This document shows, piece by piece, positions 50,192 through 59,732 of a stretch of DNA of 64,000 bases. The stretch's first letter is position 1, and every line of letters begins with the position of its first letter. Location of the stretch: NCBI RefSeq assembly GCF_027497215.1, contig NZ_CP114904.1, forward strand, positions 2,192,001 to 2,256,000, given 5' to 3'. A program made the position numbers and the translations under genes. A model generated the notes under the pieces. It saw nothing but the letters and a program-made list of their open reading frames with translations. It ran no database searches and had not been told where the DNA came from. This DNA comes from Micromonospora sp. WMMD812 (GTDB lineage: Bacteria > Actinomycetota > Actinomycetes > Mycobacteriales > Micromonosporaceae).

Positions 50192-50623
50192 TCAGGCGGC
50201 GCGAGCGGCCAGGTGGTGCAGGGCGAGGCGGTAGCCGTCCACGCCGAGCCCGCAGATCACGCCGGTGGCGACCGCGGACACCACCGAGTGGCGCCGGAAC
50301 TCCTCGCGGGCGTGGATGTTGGAGATGTGCACCTCGACGAGCGGCCCGCGCAGCATCGCGCAGGCGTCCCGCACGGCGTACGAGTAGTGCGACCAGGCGG
50401 CCGGGTTCAACACCACCGCGGCGCCCTCGTCGGCGGCGGCGTGCAGCCAGCCGAGCAGTTCGTGCTCGGCGTCGGTCTGCCGGACCGTCACGTCCAGGCC
50501 CAGCTCCCGGCCGGTCGACTCGCAGAGCGCCACTAGGTCGGCGTAGGTGGTCGCGCCGTACACCTCGGGCTGCCGGGTGCCCAGCCGGCCGAGGTTCGGC
50601 CCGTTCAGCACGTACACCTTCAC
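50192..50623 (-). CDS. aroQ: 3-dehydroquinate dehydratase, type II
   Basis: 143 residues from GTG at 50623. Type II signatures: [21 protein letters not shown] (catalytic Tyr in the flexible lid follows), [37 protein letters not shown] (catalytic His) and [14 protein letters not shown]. The third shikimate step. The start overlaps the aroB stop (GTGA). Confidence 0.97.
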   Translation of the reverse strand: MKVYVLNGPNLGRLGTRQPEVYGATTYADLVALCESTGRELGLDVTVRQTDAEHELLGWLHAAADEGAAVVLNPAAWSHYSYAVRDACAMLRGPLVEVHISNIHAREEFRRHSVVSAVATGVICGLGVDGYRLALHHLAARAA

Positions 50624-51699
50624 GGCTGGGCGACCTCGTCGTAGGCGGCGCGCAGCAGGGCGTCGTCGGGCCCCTCCAGGATCGCCGGCCGGGCCAGCCC
50701 GTCCAGCACCACGAAGCGCAGCCGGTCGCCCCGGGCCTTCTTGTCCACCCGCATCGCGGCCAGCAGCTGCGGCCAGGCGTCCGACCGGTAGCCGGTGGGC
50801 AGGCCGAGCGCGGCGACCGTGGTGCGGTGCCGGCGGGCGGTCGGCTCGTCCAGCCGGCCGGCGAGCCGGGCCAGCGCACCGGCGTACACGAGACCGACCG
50901 CGACGGCGTGCCCGTGCCGCCAGCGGTAGCCCTCGACCTTCTCGATGGCGTGCGCGAGGGTGTGGCCGTAGTTGAGCACCTCGCGGACGCCGGACTCGCG
51001 CAGGTCACCGGAGACCACGTCGGCCTTGACCCGGATCGCCCGCTCGATCAGGTCCCGGGCGACCGGACCGGTCGGGTCGGTGGCCGCCGCCGGGTCGGCC
51101 TCGACCACGTCGAGGATCACCGGGTCGGCGATGAAGCCGCACTTGACCACCTCGGCCAGCCCGGCGGCCAGGTCGGCCGGGGGCAGGCTGTCCAGGGTGG
51201 CCAGGTCGGCGAGCACCCCGACCGGCGGGTGAAAGGCCCCGACCAGGTTCTTGCCGGCGGCGGTGTTGATCCCGGTCTTGCCGCCGACCGCGGCGTCGAC
51301 CATGCCGAGCAGCGAGGTGGCCACCGGCACCCAGCGCACGCCGCGCAGCCAACACGCCGCCACGAAGCCGGCCAGGTCAGTCACCGCGCCGCCGCCCACC
51401 CCGACGACCGCGTCGGTCCGGGTGAAGCCGGCCTCGCCGAGCTGGTCCCAGCAGGCGGCGGCCACGTCGATCTGCTTGCCCGCCTCGGCGTCCGGCACCT
51501 CGATCGGCAAGGGAGCGACGCCAGCGGCACGCAGCCGCTCGCCGAGCGCGTCAGTCAGCTCCTTGAGCGGCGGCGCGTGCAGCAGCGCCACCCGGGTCGC
51601 CCCGGGCAGCAGGCCGGGCAGCGTGTCGAGCAGGTCGCGTCCCACCAGCACGTCGTACGGCCGTTCGCCGCCGACCGGGATCCGGGTCACCTCGTCCAT
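50620..51699 (-). CDS. aroB: 3-dehydroquinate synthase
   Basis: 359 residues. NAD-binding [46 protein letters not shown], the metal-binding [41 protein letters not shown] are typical. It converts DAHP to dehydroquinate. Order aroC-aroK-aroB-aroQ shows a dedicated shikimate operon. Confidence 0.97.
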   Translation of the reverse strand: MDEVTRIPVGGERPYDVLVGRDLLDTLPGLLPGATRVALLHAPPLKELTDALGERLRAAGVAPLPIEVPDAEAGKQIDVAAACWDQLGEAGFTRTDAVVGVGGGAVTDLAGFVAACWLRGVRWVPVATSLLGMVDAAVGGKTGINTAAGKNLVGAFHPPVGVLADLATLDSLPPADLAAGLAEVVKCGFIADPVILDVVEADPAAATDPTGPVARDLIERAIRVKADVVSGDLRESGVREVLNYGHTLAHAIEKVEGYRWRHGHAVAVGLVYAGALARLAGRLDEPTARRHRTTVAALGLPTGYRSDAWPQLLAAMRVDKKARGDRLRFVVLDGLARPAILEGPDDALLRAAYDEVAQP

Positions 51700-51728
51700 C
51701 GCCGGCAGCCTAGTCCAGCCCGACGTCC

Positions 51729-52241
51729 TCAGTGCTTCAGCAGGGCGGCGATCTCGGCGGCGATCTCCTCCGGGGCCCGGCCGTCGGTGACCACGGTCGC
51801 GGTGGCGACCTCCTGGTAGAGCGGCCGGCGCTGGTCCATCAGGTGCTTCAGCGTGGCCCGCGGGTTGATCGCCAGCAGCGGGCGGCCCGCGCCGAGACCG
51901 ACCCGCTTCACCGCGTCGGGCAGCTCGACGGACAGGTGCACCACCGGGTGCCCGACCAGCAGTGCGCGGGTCTCCTCGGCGAGGACCGCGCCCCCGCCGA
52001 GGGCGAGCACCCCCGGGCAGGAGGCGAGCGCCGCGGCCACCGCGGCCCGTTCGAGGGTACGGAAGTGCGCCTCGCCCTCGTCGACGAAGATCTCCGGGAT
52101 CGGCTTGCCGGCCATCCGCTCGATGTCGAGGTCGGTGTCGCGGAACTCCACCCCCAGCGCGGCGGCGAGCGCCTGGCCGACCGTGGTCTTGCCGGAGCCC
52201 GGTGCCCCGACCAGGACGCAGACGGGTCGCGTCCCGCTCAC
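51729..52241 (-). CDS. aroK: shikimate kinase
   Basis: 170 residues from GTG at 52241, overlapping the aroC stop. P-loop [14 protein letters not shown], shikimate-binding [18 protein letters not shown] and FRTLERAAV, and GGGAVL, with the LID region GRPLL. It phosphorylates shikimate. Longer frames upstream lie within aroC in another phase. Confidence 0.97.
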   Translation of the reverse strand: MSGTRPVCVLVGAPGSGKTTVGQALAAALGVEFRDTDLDIERMAGKPIPEIFVDEGEAHFRTLERAAVAAALASCPGVLALGGGAVLAEETRALLVGHPVVHLSVELPDAVKRVGLGAGRPLLAINPRATLKHLMDQRRPLYQEVATATVVTDGRAPEEIAAEIAALLKH

Positions 52242-53416
52242 CGGATCACCAGGGCGTCCAGGTAGCCGGTCAGGTTGCGGCGGATCTCGGCCACCGAGTC
52301 GCCGCCGAACTTCTCCACGGCCGCCTCGGCCAGGACGAGGGCGACCATCGCCTCGGCCACCACCGCCGCGGCGGGGACGGCACAGACGTCCGACCGCTGG
52401 TTGATGGCGGTGGCCGGCTCGCCGGTGGTCACGTCCACCGTGGCGAGGGCGCGGTTGAGCGACGAGATCGGCTTCATCGCGGCCTTCACCCGCAGCGGCT
52501 CGCCGGTGGTGATCCCGCCCTCCAGGCCACCGGCCCGGTCGGTGACCCGGCGTACGCCGGTGGCGGTGGGCATGATCTCGTCGTGCGCCTCGGAGCCTCG
52601 GGAGCGGGCCTGCTGCCAACCGTCGCCGATCTCCACGCCCTTGATCGCCTGGATGGACATCAGCGCGGCGGCCAGCCGGGCGTCGAGCTTCCGGTCCCAC
52701 TGCACGTGGCTGCCCAGACCCGGCGGCACCCCGTACGCCAGCACCTCGACCACGCCACCGAGCGTGTCGGCGGCCTTCTTCGCGGCGTCGACCTCGGCGA
52801 CCATCCGGGCGCTCGCCTCGGGGTCGAGGCAGCGCAGCGGGTCGGCGTCGATGCGGCCGGCGTCCTCCGGGAGCGGGCGCAGGCCGGGCTTGGCGGCGAC
52901 CGACCCCAGCTCCACCACGTGCGAGACGATCTCGATGCCGAGGGTCTGCTGGACCAGCGCCTTGGCGACGGTGCCGACGGCCACCCGGGCGGCGGTCTCC
53001 CGGGCGCTGGCCCGCTCCAGGATCGGCCGGGCGTCGGTGTGGCCGTACTTCTGCATACCGGCGAGGTCCGCGTGGCCCGGTCGGGGCCGGGTGAGCGGGG
53101 CGTTGCGCGCCTGCCCGGCCAGCTCGTCGGCGTCCACCGGGTCGGCCGCCATCACCGTGCGCCACTTGGGCCACTCGGAGTTGCCGATCCGGATGGCGAC
53201 CGGGCTGCCGATGGTGCGGCCGTGCCGCAGGCCGCCGATGATCTCGACCTCGTCCTGCTCGAACGACATCCGCGCGCCCCGGCCGTAACCGAGCCGGCGT
53301 CGGGCCAGCTCGGCGGAGATCTCGCCGGTGGTCACCTCGACCCCAGCGGGCACCCCCTCGAGCAGCGCGACGAGGGCGGGTCCGTGCGATTCACCTGCAG
53401 TCAACCAGCGCAACAC
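52238..53416 (-). CDS. aroC: chorismate synthase
   Basis: 392 residues when started at GTG 53416 ([15 protein letters not shown]), the family's normal N-terminus. A GTG at 53446 in frame would add ten residues without Shine-Dalgarno support. FMN-dependent signatures: [57 protein letters not shown] segment and [25 protein letters not shown], and the C-terminal [23 protein letters not shown]. It heads the aro-efp-nusB operon, 85 bases after the GT2 gene. Confidence 0.96.
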   Translation of the reverse strand: MLRWLTAGESHGPALVALLEGVPAGVEVTTGEISAELARRRLGYGRGARMSFEQDEVEIIGGLRHGRTIGSPVAIRIGNSEWPKWRTVMAADPVDADELAGQARNAPLTRPRPGHADLAGMQKYGHTDARPILERASARETAARVAVGTVAKALVQQTLGIEIVSHVVELGSVAAKPGLRPLPEDAGRIDADPLRCLDPEASARMVAEVDAAKKAADTLGGVVEVLAYGVPPGLGSHVQWDRKLDARLAAALMSIQAIKGVEIGDGWQQARSRGSEAHDEIMPTATGVRRVTDRAGGLEGGITTGEPLRVKAAMKPISSLNRALATVDVTTGEPATAINQRSDVCAVPAAAVVAEAMVALVLAEAAVEKFGGDSVAEIRRNLTGYLDALVIR

Positions 53417-53501
53417 AGCGGTCAGTCTGTCACGCCGGGTGGTCACTTCCGTGCGGTGCCCGCCTCGTCCCGCCCTGCGGACGGCGGCGTCCGGCCCCCG
53501 C

Positions 53502-54464
53502 TCAGATCCCCCGACCCCGCCGGTGCAGGGCGCGCAGCACCGCGTCGGGGCGGACCACCCGGCCGGCCACCGCGAGCGCCAGGTAGGCCCGGGGCTCCCG
53601 GAGGTTGTGCCGCAGCGTGCGCCGGGCCCAGCGCAGCGCGTCCCGCCGGTCGCCGGAGGCGGCGCGGGCGAAGGCGATCTGCCCGGTGACCCGCGCCTCG
53701 CCCGCCGGCTCGGTGGCGAACTCGGGATAGCGGTCCAGCAGCCACTGCAGCGCCGCGGAGATGGTGTCCCACCGCTGCGCGAAGTACGACCGCTTGTGCC
53801 AGCGCACCAGCACGTACGGGGTGCGCAGGTTCACCAACGGCGCGCTGCGCGCGGCCCGGAGCAGAAACTCGTAGTCCTCCGCGTAGCTGCCGGGGATCTC
53901 CTCGTCGACGAGCCCGAACCCGTCGCGCAGCGCCGCGGCGCGGATCAGGAACGTGGACGGATGCAGCTCGGTCATCCGGTCCCGGAGCAGGTCGGCGAGG
54001 GTGACCCGGTCGAGGTGGAGCACCCGGTCGACAGGGCGCCCGTCGTAGCTGACCCGGATGCCGCAGCTCACGAACTGCGCCCCGGGCGCGGCGGCGAGAG
54101 CGGCGACCTGCGCGGCCAGCTTGCCCGGCAACCACTCGTCGTCGTCGTCGCAGAACGCGACCAGCTCGCCGTCGACGGCCAGGGTGCCCGCGTTGCGGGC
54201 CCCGGCCAGCCCGGGCGTGCGGTCGTTGCGGATCACCCGGACCCGCCGGCCGGGGCGGGACAGGTCGGCGAGCGACCGGTCCGGCTCGGACTGGTCGTAC
54301 ACCGCCACGACCTCGATCGCGCCGGGGTGGTCCTGGTCGAGGATGGCCCGCACCGCGGCGCGCAGCAGCTCCGGCCGGTCGCGGGTGGGCACCACGACGC
54401 CGACGGTCGGCGGGGCGGTCACGGTCGCCGACACTGCCGGGCGACCGGAGGCGGGCGGCGTCAC
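53502..54464 (-). CDS. family 2 glycosyltransferase
   Basis: 320 residues from GTG at 54464, overlapping the Alg13-like stop (GTGA). GT-A fold: [59 protein letters not shown] (DxD-type metal site in the DDDD run), and acceptor-side [17 protein letters not shown] (ED catalytic base pattern). No transmembrane segment. Likely adds a sugar to the surface polysaccharide made by this locus. Donor and acceptor unknown. Confidence 0.88.
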   Translation of the reverse strand: MTPPASGRPAVSATVTAPPTVGVVVPTRDRPELLRAAVRAILDQDHPGAIEVVAVYDQSEPDRSLADLSRPGRRVRVIRNDRTPGLAGARNAGTLAVDGELVAFCDDDDEWLPGKLAAQVAALAAAPGAQFVSCGIRVSYDGRPVDRVLHLDRVTLADLLRDRMTELHPSTFLIRAAALRDGFGLVDEEIPGSYAEDYEFLLRAARSAPLVNLRTPYVLVRWHKRSYFAQRWDTISAALQWLLDRYPEFATEPAGEARVTGQIAFARAASGDRRDALRWARRTLRHNLREPRAYLALAVAGRVVRPDAVLRALHRRGRGI

Positions 54465-55267
54465 CGGTTCCGCCCGTCGACCCGGACCGGCCGGGTCCAC
54501 GCCCGCCACCAGGGTCGGCGTGGCCGGGACGCGGCGGCGACCAGGTTGTCCACGATCTGCCCGACCCGGGCCACCGCCGCTCGTTGCGCCGCCTGCGCCC
54601 CCTGGTCGGCCGCGACCGCGAACCGGGCCGGGTCGGCCAGCCCGACGGCCAGCGCGTCGCGCAGCGCCTGCCGGGACTCGCAGAGCGCGACCATGCCGGC
54701 CGCGCCGAGCCGGCGCGCGAACAGCTGCTGGTGGTCGTCGACGTGTTCGCCGCGGCCGGGATCCCGGGGCACGACGATCGGCAGGCGGCCGTGCCGGCGC
54801 GCCTCCAGGATGGTCGCCGGGCCGCCGTGACAGACGACCAGGTCGGCACCGGCGAGCGCGGCCTGCAACGCCTCGTGGCTGAGGAACGGCACCGCGCCGG
54901 GCACCGCCGGGGGTCGGGTGTGCCCGTGCTGGACGGTGAGGTGGACCAGGGCGGCGGCGTCACCGTGCCACTCCTCCAGCCAGTCGAGCAGCCGGTCGAA
55001 CGGGTGGGCGTCGGTGCCGACGGCGAGCAGCAGTTGGAGTCGGGCGGCGTCGGCGCGGTCGCGCTGGCGGGGCACCCGCGCCGGGTCGGGCGAGCCGGCG
55101 AGCTGCGCGGCCGGCCGAGCCGGGTCGGGGTGCCCGGGCGGGCCGGCGAGCTGCGCGGCCGGCCGAGCCGGGTCGGGGTGCCCGGGCGGGCCGGCGAGCT
55201 GCGCGGCCGGCCGGGCCGGGGCGACCCGGGGCTCCGGCGCCGTCCCGTTCGTGGCGTCCTCGCTCAC
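54461..55267 (-). CDS. Alg13-like (GT28 C-terminal) glycosyltransferase subunit with N-terminal 16-aa repeats
   Basis: 268 residues from GTG at 55267, overlapping the preceding gene (GTGA). The catalytic part starts at about 78 (LLLAVGTDAHPFDRLLDWLEEW) and continues with ADLVVCHGGPATILEARRHGRLPIVVPRD, the UDP-sugar-binding motif of GT28/MurG C-domains, and HVDDHQQLFARRL. Before it lies a flexible extension with three RPAAQLAGPPGHPDPA-type repeats. With the neighbouring Alg14-like membrane-anchored partner it forms a split enzyme, as in EpsE/EpsF or PssD/PssE pairs. Confidence 0.84.
   Translation of the reverse strand: MSEDATNGTAPEPRVAPARPAAQLAGPPGHPDPARPAAQLAGPPGHPDPARPAAQLAGSPDPARVPRQRDRADAARLQLLLAVGTDAHPFDRLLDWLEEWHGDAAALVHLTVQHGHTRPPAVPGAVPFLSHEALQAALAGADLVVCHGGPATILEARRHGRLPIVVPRDPGRGEHVDDHQQLFARRLGAAGMVALCESRQALRDALAVGLADPARFAVAADQGAQAAQRAAVARVGQIVDNLVAAASRPRRPWWRAWTRPVRVDGRNR
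55093..55236. repeat. three tandem 48-bp repeats coding a 16-aa Pro/Ala-rich unit
   Basis: Units start at 55093, 55141 and 55189; the second and third are almost identical and the outer edges diverge. In frame with the Alg13-like gene they encode RPAAQLAGPPGHPDPA, RPAAQLAGPPGHPDPA and RPAAQLAGSPDPA-like copies. Recent slipped-strand expansion is likely. Confidence 0.85.
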
Positions 55268-55743
55268 AGCAACGTCCCCACGACGGTCGCCTCCGGGTAC
55301 TGCCGGCGCTGCTCGTCCCACTGCACGAGCATCACGGAGAGGAACGGGCGGCAGAGCCGGGCGGTCAGCGTCGGGGTGTCGATCCGGTCGTACACCTCGA
55401 TGTAGACGGTCGGCACGCCCCGCAGCCGGGCCAGCACCACGAAGGGCACAGCGACCCCCGCGCCGGTGGTGACCACCGCGGCGATCCGGCGGCGGCGCAG
55501 CACCCGCCAGGCCAGCACCGCGTTGCGCAGCAGGTTCGGCAGGTTCCGGGTGGTCGGGTGGTGGGCGGGCACCAGCTCCTCGCCGGCGAGCAGCGACACC
55601 GCCTCGGGGGTATCGAAGGTGACCCAGCAGCGAGGCCACCGCTCGTACCAGGGGCGCAGGGCCAGCAGTTGGGCCAGGTGGCCGCCGCTGGAGCTGACCA
55701 GCAGCAGGGTCGCGGGACCCCCGTCGTCGATGTTCCTGTCCAC
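55264..55743 (-). CDS. Alg14-like membrane-anchoring glycosyltransferase subunit
   Basis: 159 residues from GTG at 55743, behind GGGGAG; an upstream GTG at 55785 has no Shine-Dalgarno. LLLVSSSGGHLAQLLALRPWYERWPRCWVTFDTPEA, TTGAGVAVPFVVLARLRGVPTVYIEVYDRIDTPTLTARL and SVMLVQWDEQRRQYPEATVVG match the Alg14/PssD half of a split GlcNAc-type transferase. It recruits the following Alg13-like subunit. Together they probably add the second sugar to a lipid-linked intermediate. Confidence 0.87.
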   Translation of the reverse strand: MDRNIDDGGPATLLLVSSSGGHLAQLLALRPWYERWPRCWVTFDTPEAVSLLAGEELVPAHHPTTRNLPNLLRNAVLAWRVLRRRRIAAVVTTGAGVAVPFVVLARLRGVPTVYIEVYDRIDTPTLTARLCRPFLSVMLVQWDEQRRQYPEATVVGTLL

Positions 55744-55796
55744 GCGACTCCCCACACGTTCGCTTGGAGTTCCGACCGTCGCCACGCGGTGGCGAA

Positions 55797-55814
55797 CGGC
55801 CGGTCGACCGGCCG
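55797..55814. repeat. 18-bp perfect palindrome CGGCCGGTCGACCGGCCG
   Basis: A fully self-complementary 18-mer lies upstream of the Alg14-like gene. CGCCAC-GCG-GTGGCG (55780-55794) is a second palindrome beside it. In the minus direction they form two consecutive hairpins between the small ORF and Alg14, so they may be a terminator or operator dividing the locus. Confidence 0.6.
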
Positions 55815-55836
55815 GGAAAAGGTGACGACCGGACGG

Positions 55837-55944
55837 TCAGTCGAGGTCCCAGGTCGGCGGGCGTAGCGCGGCCAGCCGCGGCCCGTGGGCCTCCGTCACG
55901 AGTGGCAATTCTCCCGTCACTCTCCGGTGCGGGTCAACGTCCAT
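55837..55944 (-). CDS. possible 35-aa peptide coupled to the APH-like kinase gene
   Basis: The ATG at 55944 lies inside the last codons of the preceding gene (11-base overlap), so translation could be coupled. The peptide starts MDVDPHRRVTGELPLVTEAH and ends LRPPTWDLD. About 83 percent of third positions are G/C, similar to real genes here. There is no Shine-Dalgarno of its own. I do not recognise it; a small accessory peptide or a chance frame are both possible. Confidence 0.35.
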   Translation of the reverse strand: MDVDPHRRVTGELPLVTEAHGPRLAALRPPTWDLD

Positions 55945-57223
55945 CGGCGTGGCGATAAGTCCGGATCCTGCCTGATCGCTCCGCCATGACCTGCAGCAAC
56001 GCGGGATGCAGCGCGGCGTTCCAGCCCGCACCGGCGTCCGCCAACCGCCACGTCCGCAGCCACAGCTCCAGCAGGTACGCGTCGGCCACGAGCCGCCGCT
56101 GCGCCGGACCGAGGCCGAGCCGGCCGCCGTACCGGTCGAGCTGCGTGTCGACGGCCCGCGCCGCGGCGGCCGCCGGCTCCCCGCGCAGCACCAGGGCCCG
56201 CTGGAACGCGTCGTGCGCCAGGTCGAGCCCGAGCGGGACGTCCGCTCCACTGTGCTCCCAGTCCCAGGCCACCAGCCGCCCGGCGTGGCGGCCCAGGTTC
56301 CACGGCACCCAATCGCCGTGCCAGTGTCCGAACTCGACCGCGGTGTCACCGTGCCGCCGCTCGAGGTCGGCCACTCCGGCGATCGCCCGCGCCCCGGCCG
56401 GGTCGGCGCTGGCGGCCCGGCTCGCCTCGGCCGCCAGGCGGGACAGGAACGGCGATCCGGCCAGCGGCCGTGGCGCCGCCGGCGGCCGAGCCCGCCGGGC
56501 GACCGCGAGCAGCGCCTCGGCCGACGGCGGGTCGGTGACCGGAAGCCCGCGCACCCGGGGCGGCAGCGGCTCGACCACCGCGACCACCTGCCCCGACCAG
56601 TGGACCTCGGTGAGCAGCCGGGGCGTCACCGGGTGCCCGGGCGCGCCGCCCAGCGCGCCGAGGGCGCGGAGAGCGGCGGCCTCGGCGGCCACCAGCGCCC
56701 GGGTCGCCCCGTTCCAGCCGATCTTCGCGTAGCCGCGGGGGCGGCCGTCCGCGGCGAAGAGTTGGAGGGTGGGCTTGTGGTTCGGGTCCGGGGGCCGTAC
56801 GCCGCACGCGGCGTGCAGCGGCGCGCCCCCGAGGTCCAAGGCGAGCCGCGCGGCCAGTACGACGTCGGCAGGGCACGTGCCGGCGGGCACCGACACGGTG
56901 AGGGTCGGGAAGGCCGGGCCGGCCGCGCCGAGGCGGGACAGCCCGCCGAGGGCGGCCCGCACCGCCCGCACCCGCGGTGGCCGCAACGCGTTGTACGCCA
57001 GCAGCGACGCCGCGGTGACCCGGGACGCCCCGAGCGGCAGCAGGAACCGGGGCCGGGACAGCGACGGCACCACCGCGTACCGGGCCACGGCGCGGTGTCC
57101 GGCCGGCGGGGCCCCGCCCACGGTCAGCGCGATCCGCGCGTCACCGAAGACCGCCCGGCACACCCAGCCCAGCCCGTCGGCGCGCGACCGCGGGTCGGCG
57201 GATCCGGCGAACCGCCCGCTCAC
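55934..57223 (-). CDS. APH-like phosphotransferase of the polysaccharide locus
   Basis: 429 residues from GTG at 57223, overlapping the sulfotransferase stop (GTGA). The C-terminal half carries the aminoglycoside/choline-kinase catalytic motifs GHWHGDWVPWNLG (HGDxxxxN) and VAWDWEHSGADVPLGLDLAHDAF (metal Asp). The N-terminal half (about 1-190) is divergent and includes AKIGWNGATRALVAAEAAAL, a plausible nucleotide-binding lysine segment. Such kinases in capsule loci may phosphorylate a sugar or lipid intermediate; nothing here names the substrate. An antibiotic-resistance role is unlikely from context. Confidence 0.78.
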   Translation of the reverse strand: MSGRFAGSADPRSRADGLGWVCRAVFGDARIALTVGGAPPAGHRAVARYAVVPSLSRPRFLLPLGASRVTAASLLAYNALRPPRVRAVRAALGGLSRLGAAGPAFPTLTVSVPAGTCPADVVLAARLALDLGGAPLHAACGVRPPDPNHKPTLQLFAADGRPRGYAKIGWNGATRALVAAEAAALRALGALGGAPGHPVTPRLLTEVHWSGQVVAVVEPLPPRVRGLPVTDPPSAEALLAVARRARPPAAPRPLAGSPFLSRLAAEASRAASADPAGARAIAGVADLERRHGDTAVEFGHWHGDWVPWNLGRHAGRLVAWDWEHSGADVPLGLDLAHDAFQRALVLRGEPAAAAARAVDTQLDRYGGRLGLGPAQRRLVADAYLLELWLRTWRLADAGAGWNAALHPALLQVMAERSGRIRTYRHADGR

Positions 57224-58134
57224 GCCGTCCGGTCCGGCCAGTCGAGGTCCAGCCCGAGGTGCCGCCGGAGCGCGTCGTTGTAGGGCCGGTAGTACGCCGC
57301 CAGCTCGGCCCGCAGCGCCGGCTCCAGTGGGGCCGACCGCCGGTCGTTGTAGACCCGGAAGTCGGGCGGGTCGAACGCGGGCAGTTCGAGGAACTCCAGC
57401 GTCCGGCGGTAGGTGGCGCGGGCGTCGCGGTAGAGGTCCTCGCTGGGCAGGACGAGGATCTGCCGTCGGTCGAACCGGTCCAGCCACGGCTCCAGGTGCT
57501 CCAGGTAGCGTCCCCGGGCCCGATAGCTGTACCAGTCGTGGCGCTCGCTGTGGTACCCCGGCTCCGCGATCAGCCGTTCCCGCTCCCCCGCCGTCCGTTC
57601 CTCCTCCGCGGTCAGCGCCTCGGCGAAGTCCAGCGGCTCGACGCCGTGCGTGCGCCGCTCCTTCCAGTGCGAGTACGCCCGCTCCACCGGGTCGCGCAGC
57701 AGCACGATCAGCCGTACCGACGGCATCAACGCGGAAACCCGCTGGGCGGCCAGCGGGTGGAACATGTAGAGCGGCGCGGCCTCGCCGACCCGCACCGGCC
57801 CGCCGTGCCGGTTCTCCAGCGCCGTTCGCTGCCGGGCGGTCGGGAAGTGCGAGCGGTACCAGGCCTCGCCCCGGTGCCAGTTCTCCTCGAAGTAGTGCGT
57901 GGCCTTGGTGTTCCAGGCCGGGAACAGTCGCGGCACCAGCGGATGGTCGACGAGGTAGTTCCACAGCGAGGTGGTGCCACCGCGCTTGGTGCCGATGATG
58001 AGGAAGTCCGGCGGTGGCCGGCGGTCGCTGGTCCGCACCCCGTAGTCGACCAGCGAGTCCTTCACCCGCCGGCTCACCTGGGTCGGCACGAGCTGCTTGA
58101 CCCGGTCCCGGATGGACGACACGACCGCCCTCAC
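57220..58134 (-). CDS. sulfotransferase (PAPS-dependent)
   Basis: 304 residues from GTG at 58134, overlapping the flippase stop. The 5'-phosphosulfate loop is FLIIGTKRGGTTSLWNYL (about 42-59) and the 3'-phosphate motif is VRLIVLLRDPVERAYSHWKERR. This matches the heparan/NodH-type sulfotransferase family acting on carbohydrates. GVEPLDFAEALTAEEERT is typical of the variable acceptor region. With the flippase and ligase it suggests a sulfated surface glycan, or sulfated lipid. A PAPS-making operon is not visible. Confidence 0.88.
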   Translation of the reverse strand: MRAVVSSIRDRVKQLVPTQVSRRVKDSLVDYGVRTSDRRPPPDFLIIGTKRGGTTSLWNYLVDHPLVPRLFPAWNTKATHYFEENWHRGEAWYRSHFPTARQRTALENRHGGPVRVGEAAPLYMFHPLAAQRVSALMPSVRLIVLLRDPVERAYSHWKERRTHGVEPLDFAEALTAEEERTAGERERLIAEPGYHSERHDWYSYRARGRYLEHLEPWLDRFDRRQILVLPSEDLYRDARATYRRTLEFLELPAFDPPDFRVYNDRRSAPLEPALRAELAAYYRPYNDALRRHLGLDLDWPDRTA

Positions 58135-59732
58135 CTGCCCTTCGTCGGGGCCGGAGTGCGGGGGCGCGTCGGCGCCGCCCGCTCCGGCCCGCGGATCCGC
58201 CTGATGCCCGCCCGGATGCGTCGCCGCACCCCGGGCACCGTCACGAGGCCGGCGCAACCAATGGTCAGCACGGCCAGCGCCACCACCAGGCCGGGGATCC
58301 CCCGGCCGGCGACGAGCACGCCGGCCAGCGCGGCGACCCCCACCCCGGCGACCGTCCCGGCCGCGGCGCGCAGCAGCGCCGCGTCGACCAGGGGTTGGCC
58401 GACCACCGCTCGCGCGCAGCCGGCGGCGGTGAGGTTCTCGGTGACGATGCCGGCCGCCCAGGCCAGCGCCGCGCCGGTCGCGCCGTGTCCCGGGACGAGC
58501 CAGAGCGCGAGGGAGACGGTGACCACCAGCCCGGCGAGCGTGGCGGCCAGGTGCAGACCGCTGCGGCCGCCCATCAGCAGCAGACTCTGCACGTTGCCCA
58601 CCCCGGTGTTGACCAGCATCGCCAGCGCGAGCACGGTCATCGCGGGCGCGCCGGCGTCGAACTCGGGGCCGAAGAGCCGGAGGAACGCCGGCGCGAAGGC
58701 GGCCAGCAGCAGGTAGACCGGCCAGGAGAGCACCAACGCCCAGACCGTGAGGTGCCGGTGCACCGCCGCCGCGGCGGCCCGCTCCCCCTGGCCGAGCAGG
58801 CGCGACAGTTGGGGCGACACGGCCACCCGCAGCCCCTGCAGGGCCAACTGCCCGGCGAGCACGTAGCGGCCGACCGCGCCGAACACTCCGGCATCGGCCT
58901 GCCCCGCGAGCACCGAGGTCAGCAGCACGCCCACCCACATGCTGCCCGCGTCGATCGCCGCGGAGGCGGCCCGGGGCAGCGCGAACGACCAGAACGTCGA
59001 CCAGTCGGCCGGCGCCGGCCGCAGCCGGGCGCCCCGGGTCAGGCCGAGCGGGCCGGCGACCAGGGTGAGGCAGACCAGCAGGGCGAGCGCCGCCGGAACC
59101 AACCATCCGGTCATCCCGACGAGCAGACCGCCGCCGGCGAGGGCCGCCGCGCCGACCAGCGCCGGCCGGGCGATCGGCAGCAGGAGGAACTGCACCCCGA
59201 CGTACGCCCGGATGGGCCGTAAGCAGCGCACCGCCGCGAGCAGGAGGGTCATCCCGACCACCACCGGGACCGCCGCGAAGGTGACCGCCAGCAGCGGCGG
59301 ACCCTCGGCGCCCGAGCCGCTCAGCAGCCGCGGGGCGAGCGCCGCCGCGGCCAGTACCCCGGCGACGGCCACCAGCACCGCCGCGACCAGAGGCGGGATC
59401 AGTGCCACCGGCAGCACCCGGGCGGCGTCGCCCCGCGCCCCGGCACGCCGTCGGGGCAGCGCCCACATCAGGCCGGTCTCCGCGCCGAGTGTGCAGACCG
59501 CGGTGGCGACGGTGACCACCCCGATCGCGGCGAAGAAGGCGCCCGCGCCGACCGGACCCCAGCCACGGGTGATCACCACCGCGAGGAGGAAGCCGAACAG
59601 ACCGCTGGCCGCGGCGCCGGCCAGGCCGGCGACGCCGGTGCGGGCGCCACGCCGGCTCTCCGTCGCCCCGTCGACGCCGGAGCCGGCGGCCGGCGCCGCG
59701 CCGATCCCGGCCGGCCGGGTCGCCGCGGTCAC
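58131..59732 (-). CDS. Wzx-like polysaccharide flippase (MOP superfamily)
   Basis: 533 residues from GTG at 59732, overlapping the ligase-like stop. About 12-14 hydrophobic segments, starting VAGLAGAAASGLFGFLLAVVITRGWGPVGAGAFFAAIGVVTVATAVCTLGAETGLMWALPRR, in the usual polysaccharide-transporter arrangement; charged ends R/K-rich. It would translocate undecaprenyl-linked repeat units across the membrane. A basic Arg/Pro-rich C-tail (about 40 residues) is cytoplasmic. MurJ-type function is less likely because it sits in a polysaccharide operon. Confidence 0.85.
   Translation of the reverse strand: MTAATRPAGIGAAPAAGSGVDGATESRRGARTGVAGLAGAAASGLFGFLLAVVITRGWGPVGAGAFFAAIGVVTVATAVCTLGAETGLMWALPRRRAGARGDAARVLPVALIPPLVAAVLVAVAGVLAAAALAPRLLSGSGAEGPPLLAVTFAAVPVVVGMTLLLAAVRCLRPIRAYVGVQFLLLPIARPALVGAAALAGGGLLVGMTGWLVPAALALLVCLTLVAGPLGLTRGARLRPAPADWSTFWSFALPRAASAAIDAGSMWVGVLLTSVLAGQADAGVFGAVGRYVLAGQLALQGLRVAVSPQLSRLLGQGERAAAAAVHRHLTVWALVLSWPVYLLLAAFAPAFLRLFGPEFDAGAPAMTVLALAMLVNTGVGNVQSLLLMGGRSGLHLAATLAGLVVTVSLALWLVPGHGATGAALAWAAGIVTENLTAAGCARAVVGQPLVDAALLRAAAGTVAGVGVAALAGVLVAGRGIPGLVVALAVLTIGCAGLVTVPGVRRRIRAGIRRIRGPERAAPTRPRTPAPTKGR

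Noticed and set aside
55934..57223. Aminoglycoside resistance gene
   Set aside because: Only the general APH catalytic motifs are present; the gene is coupled to polysaccharide genes, so a resistance role is not supported.
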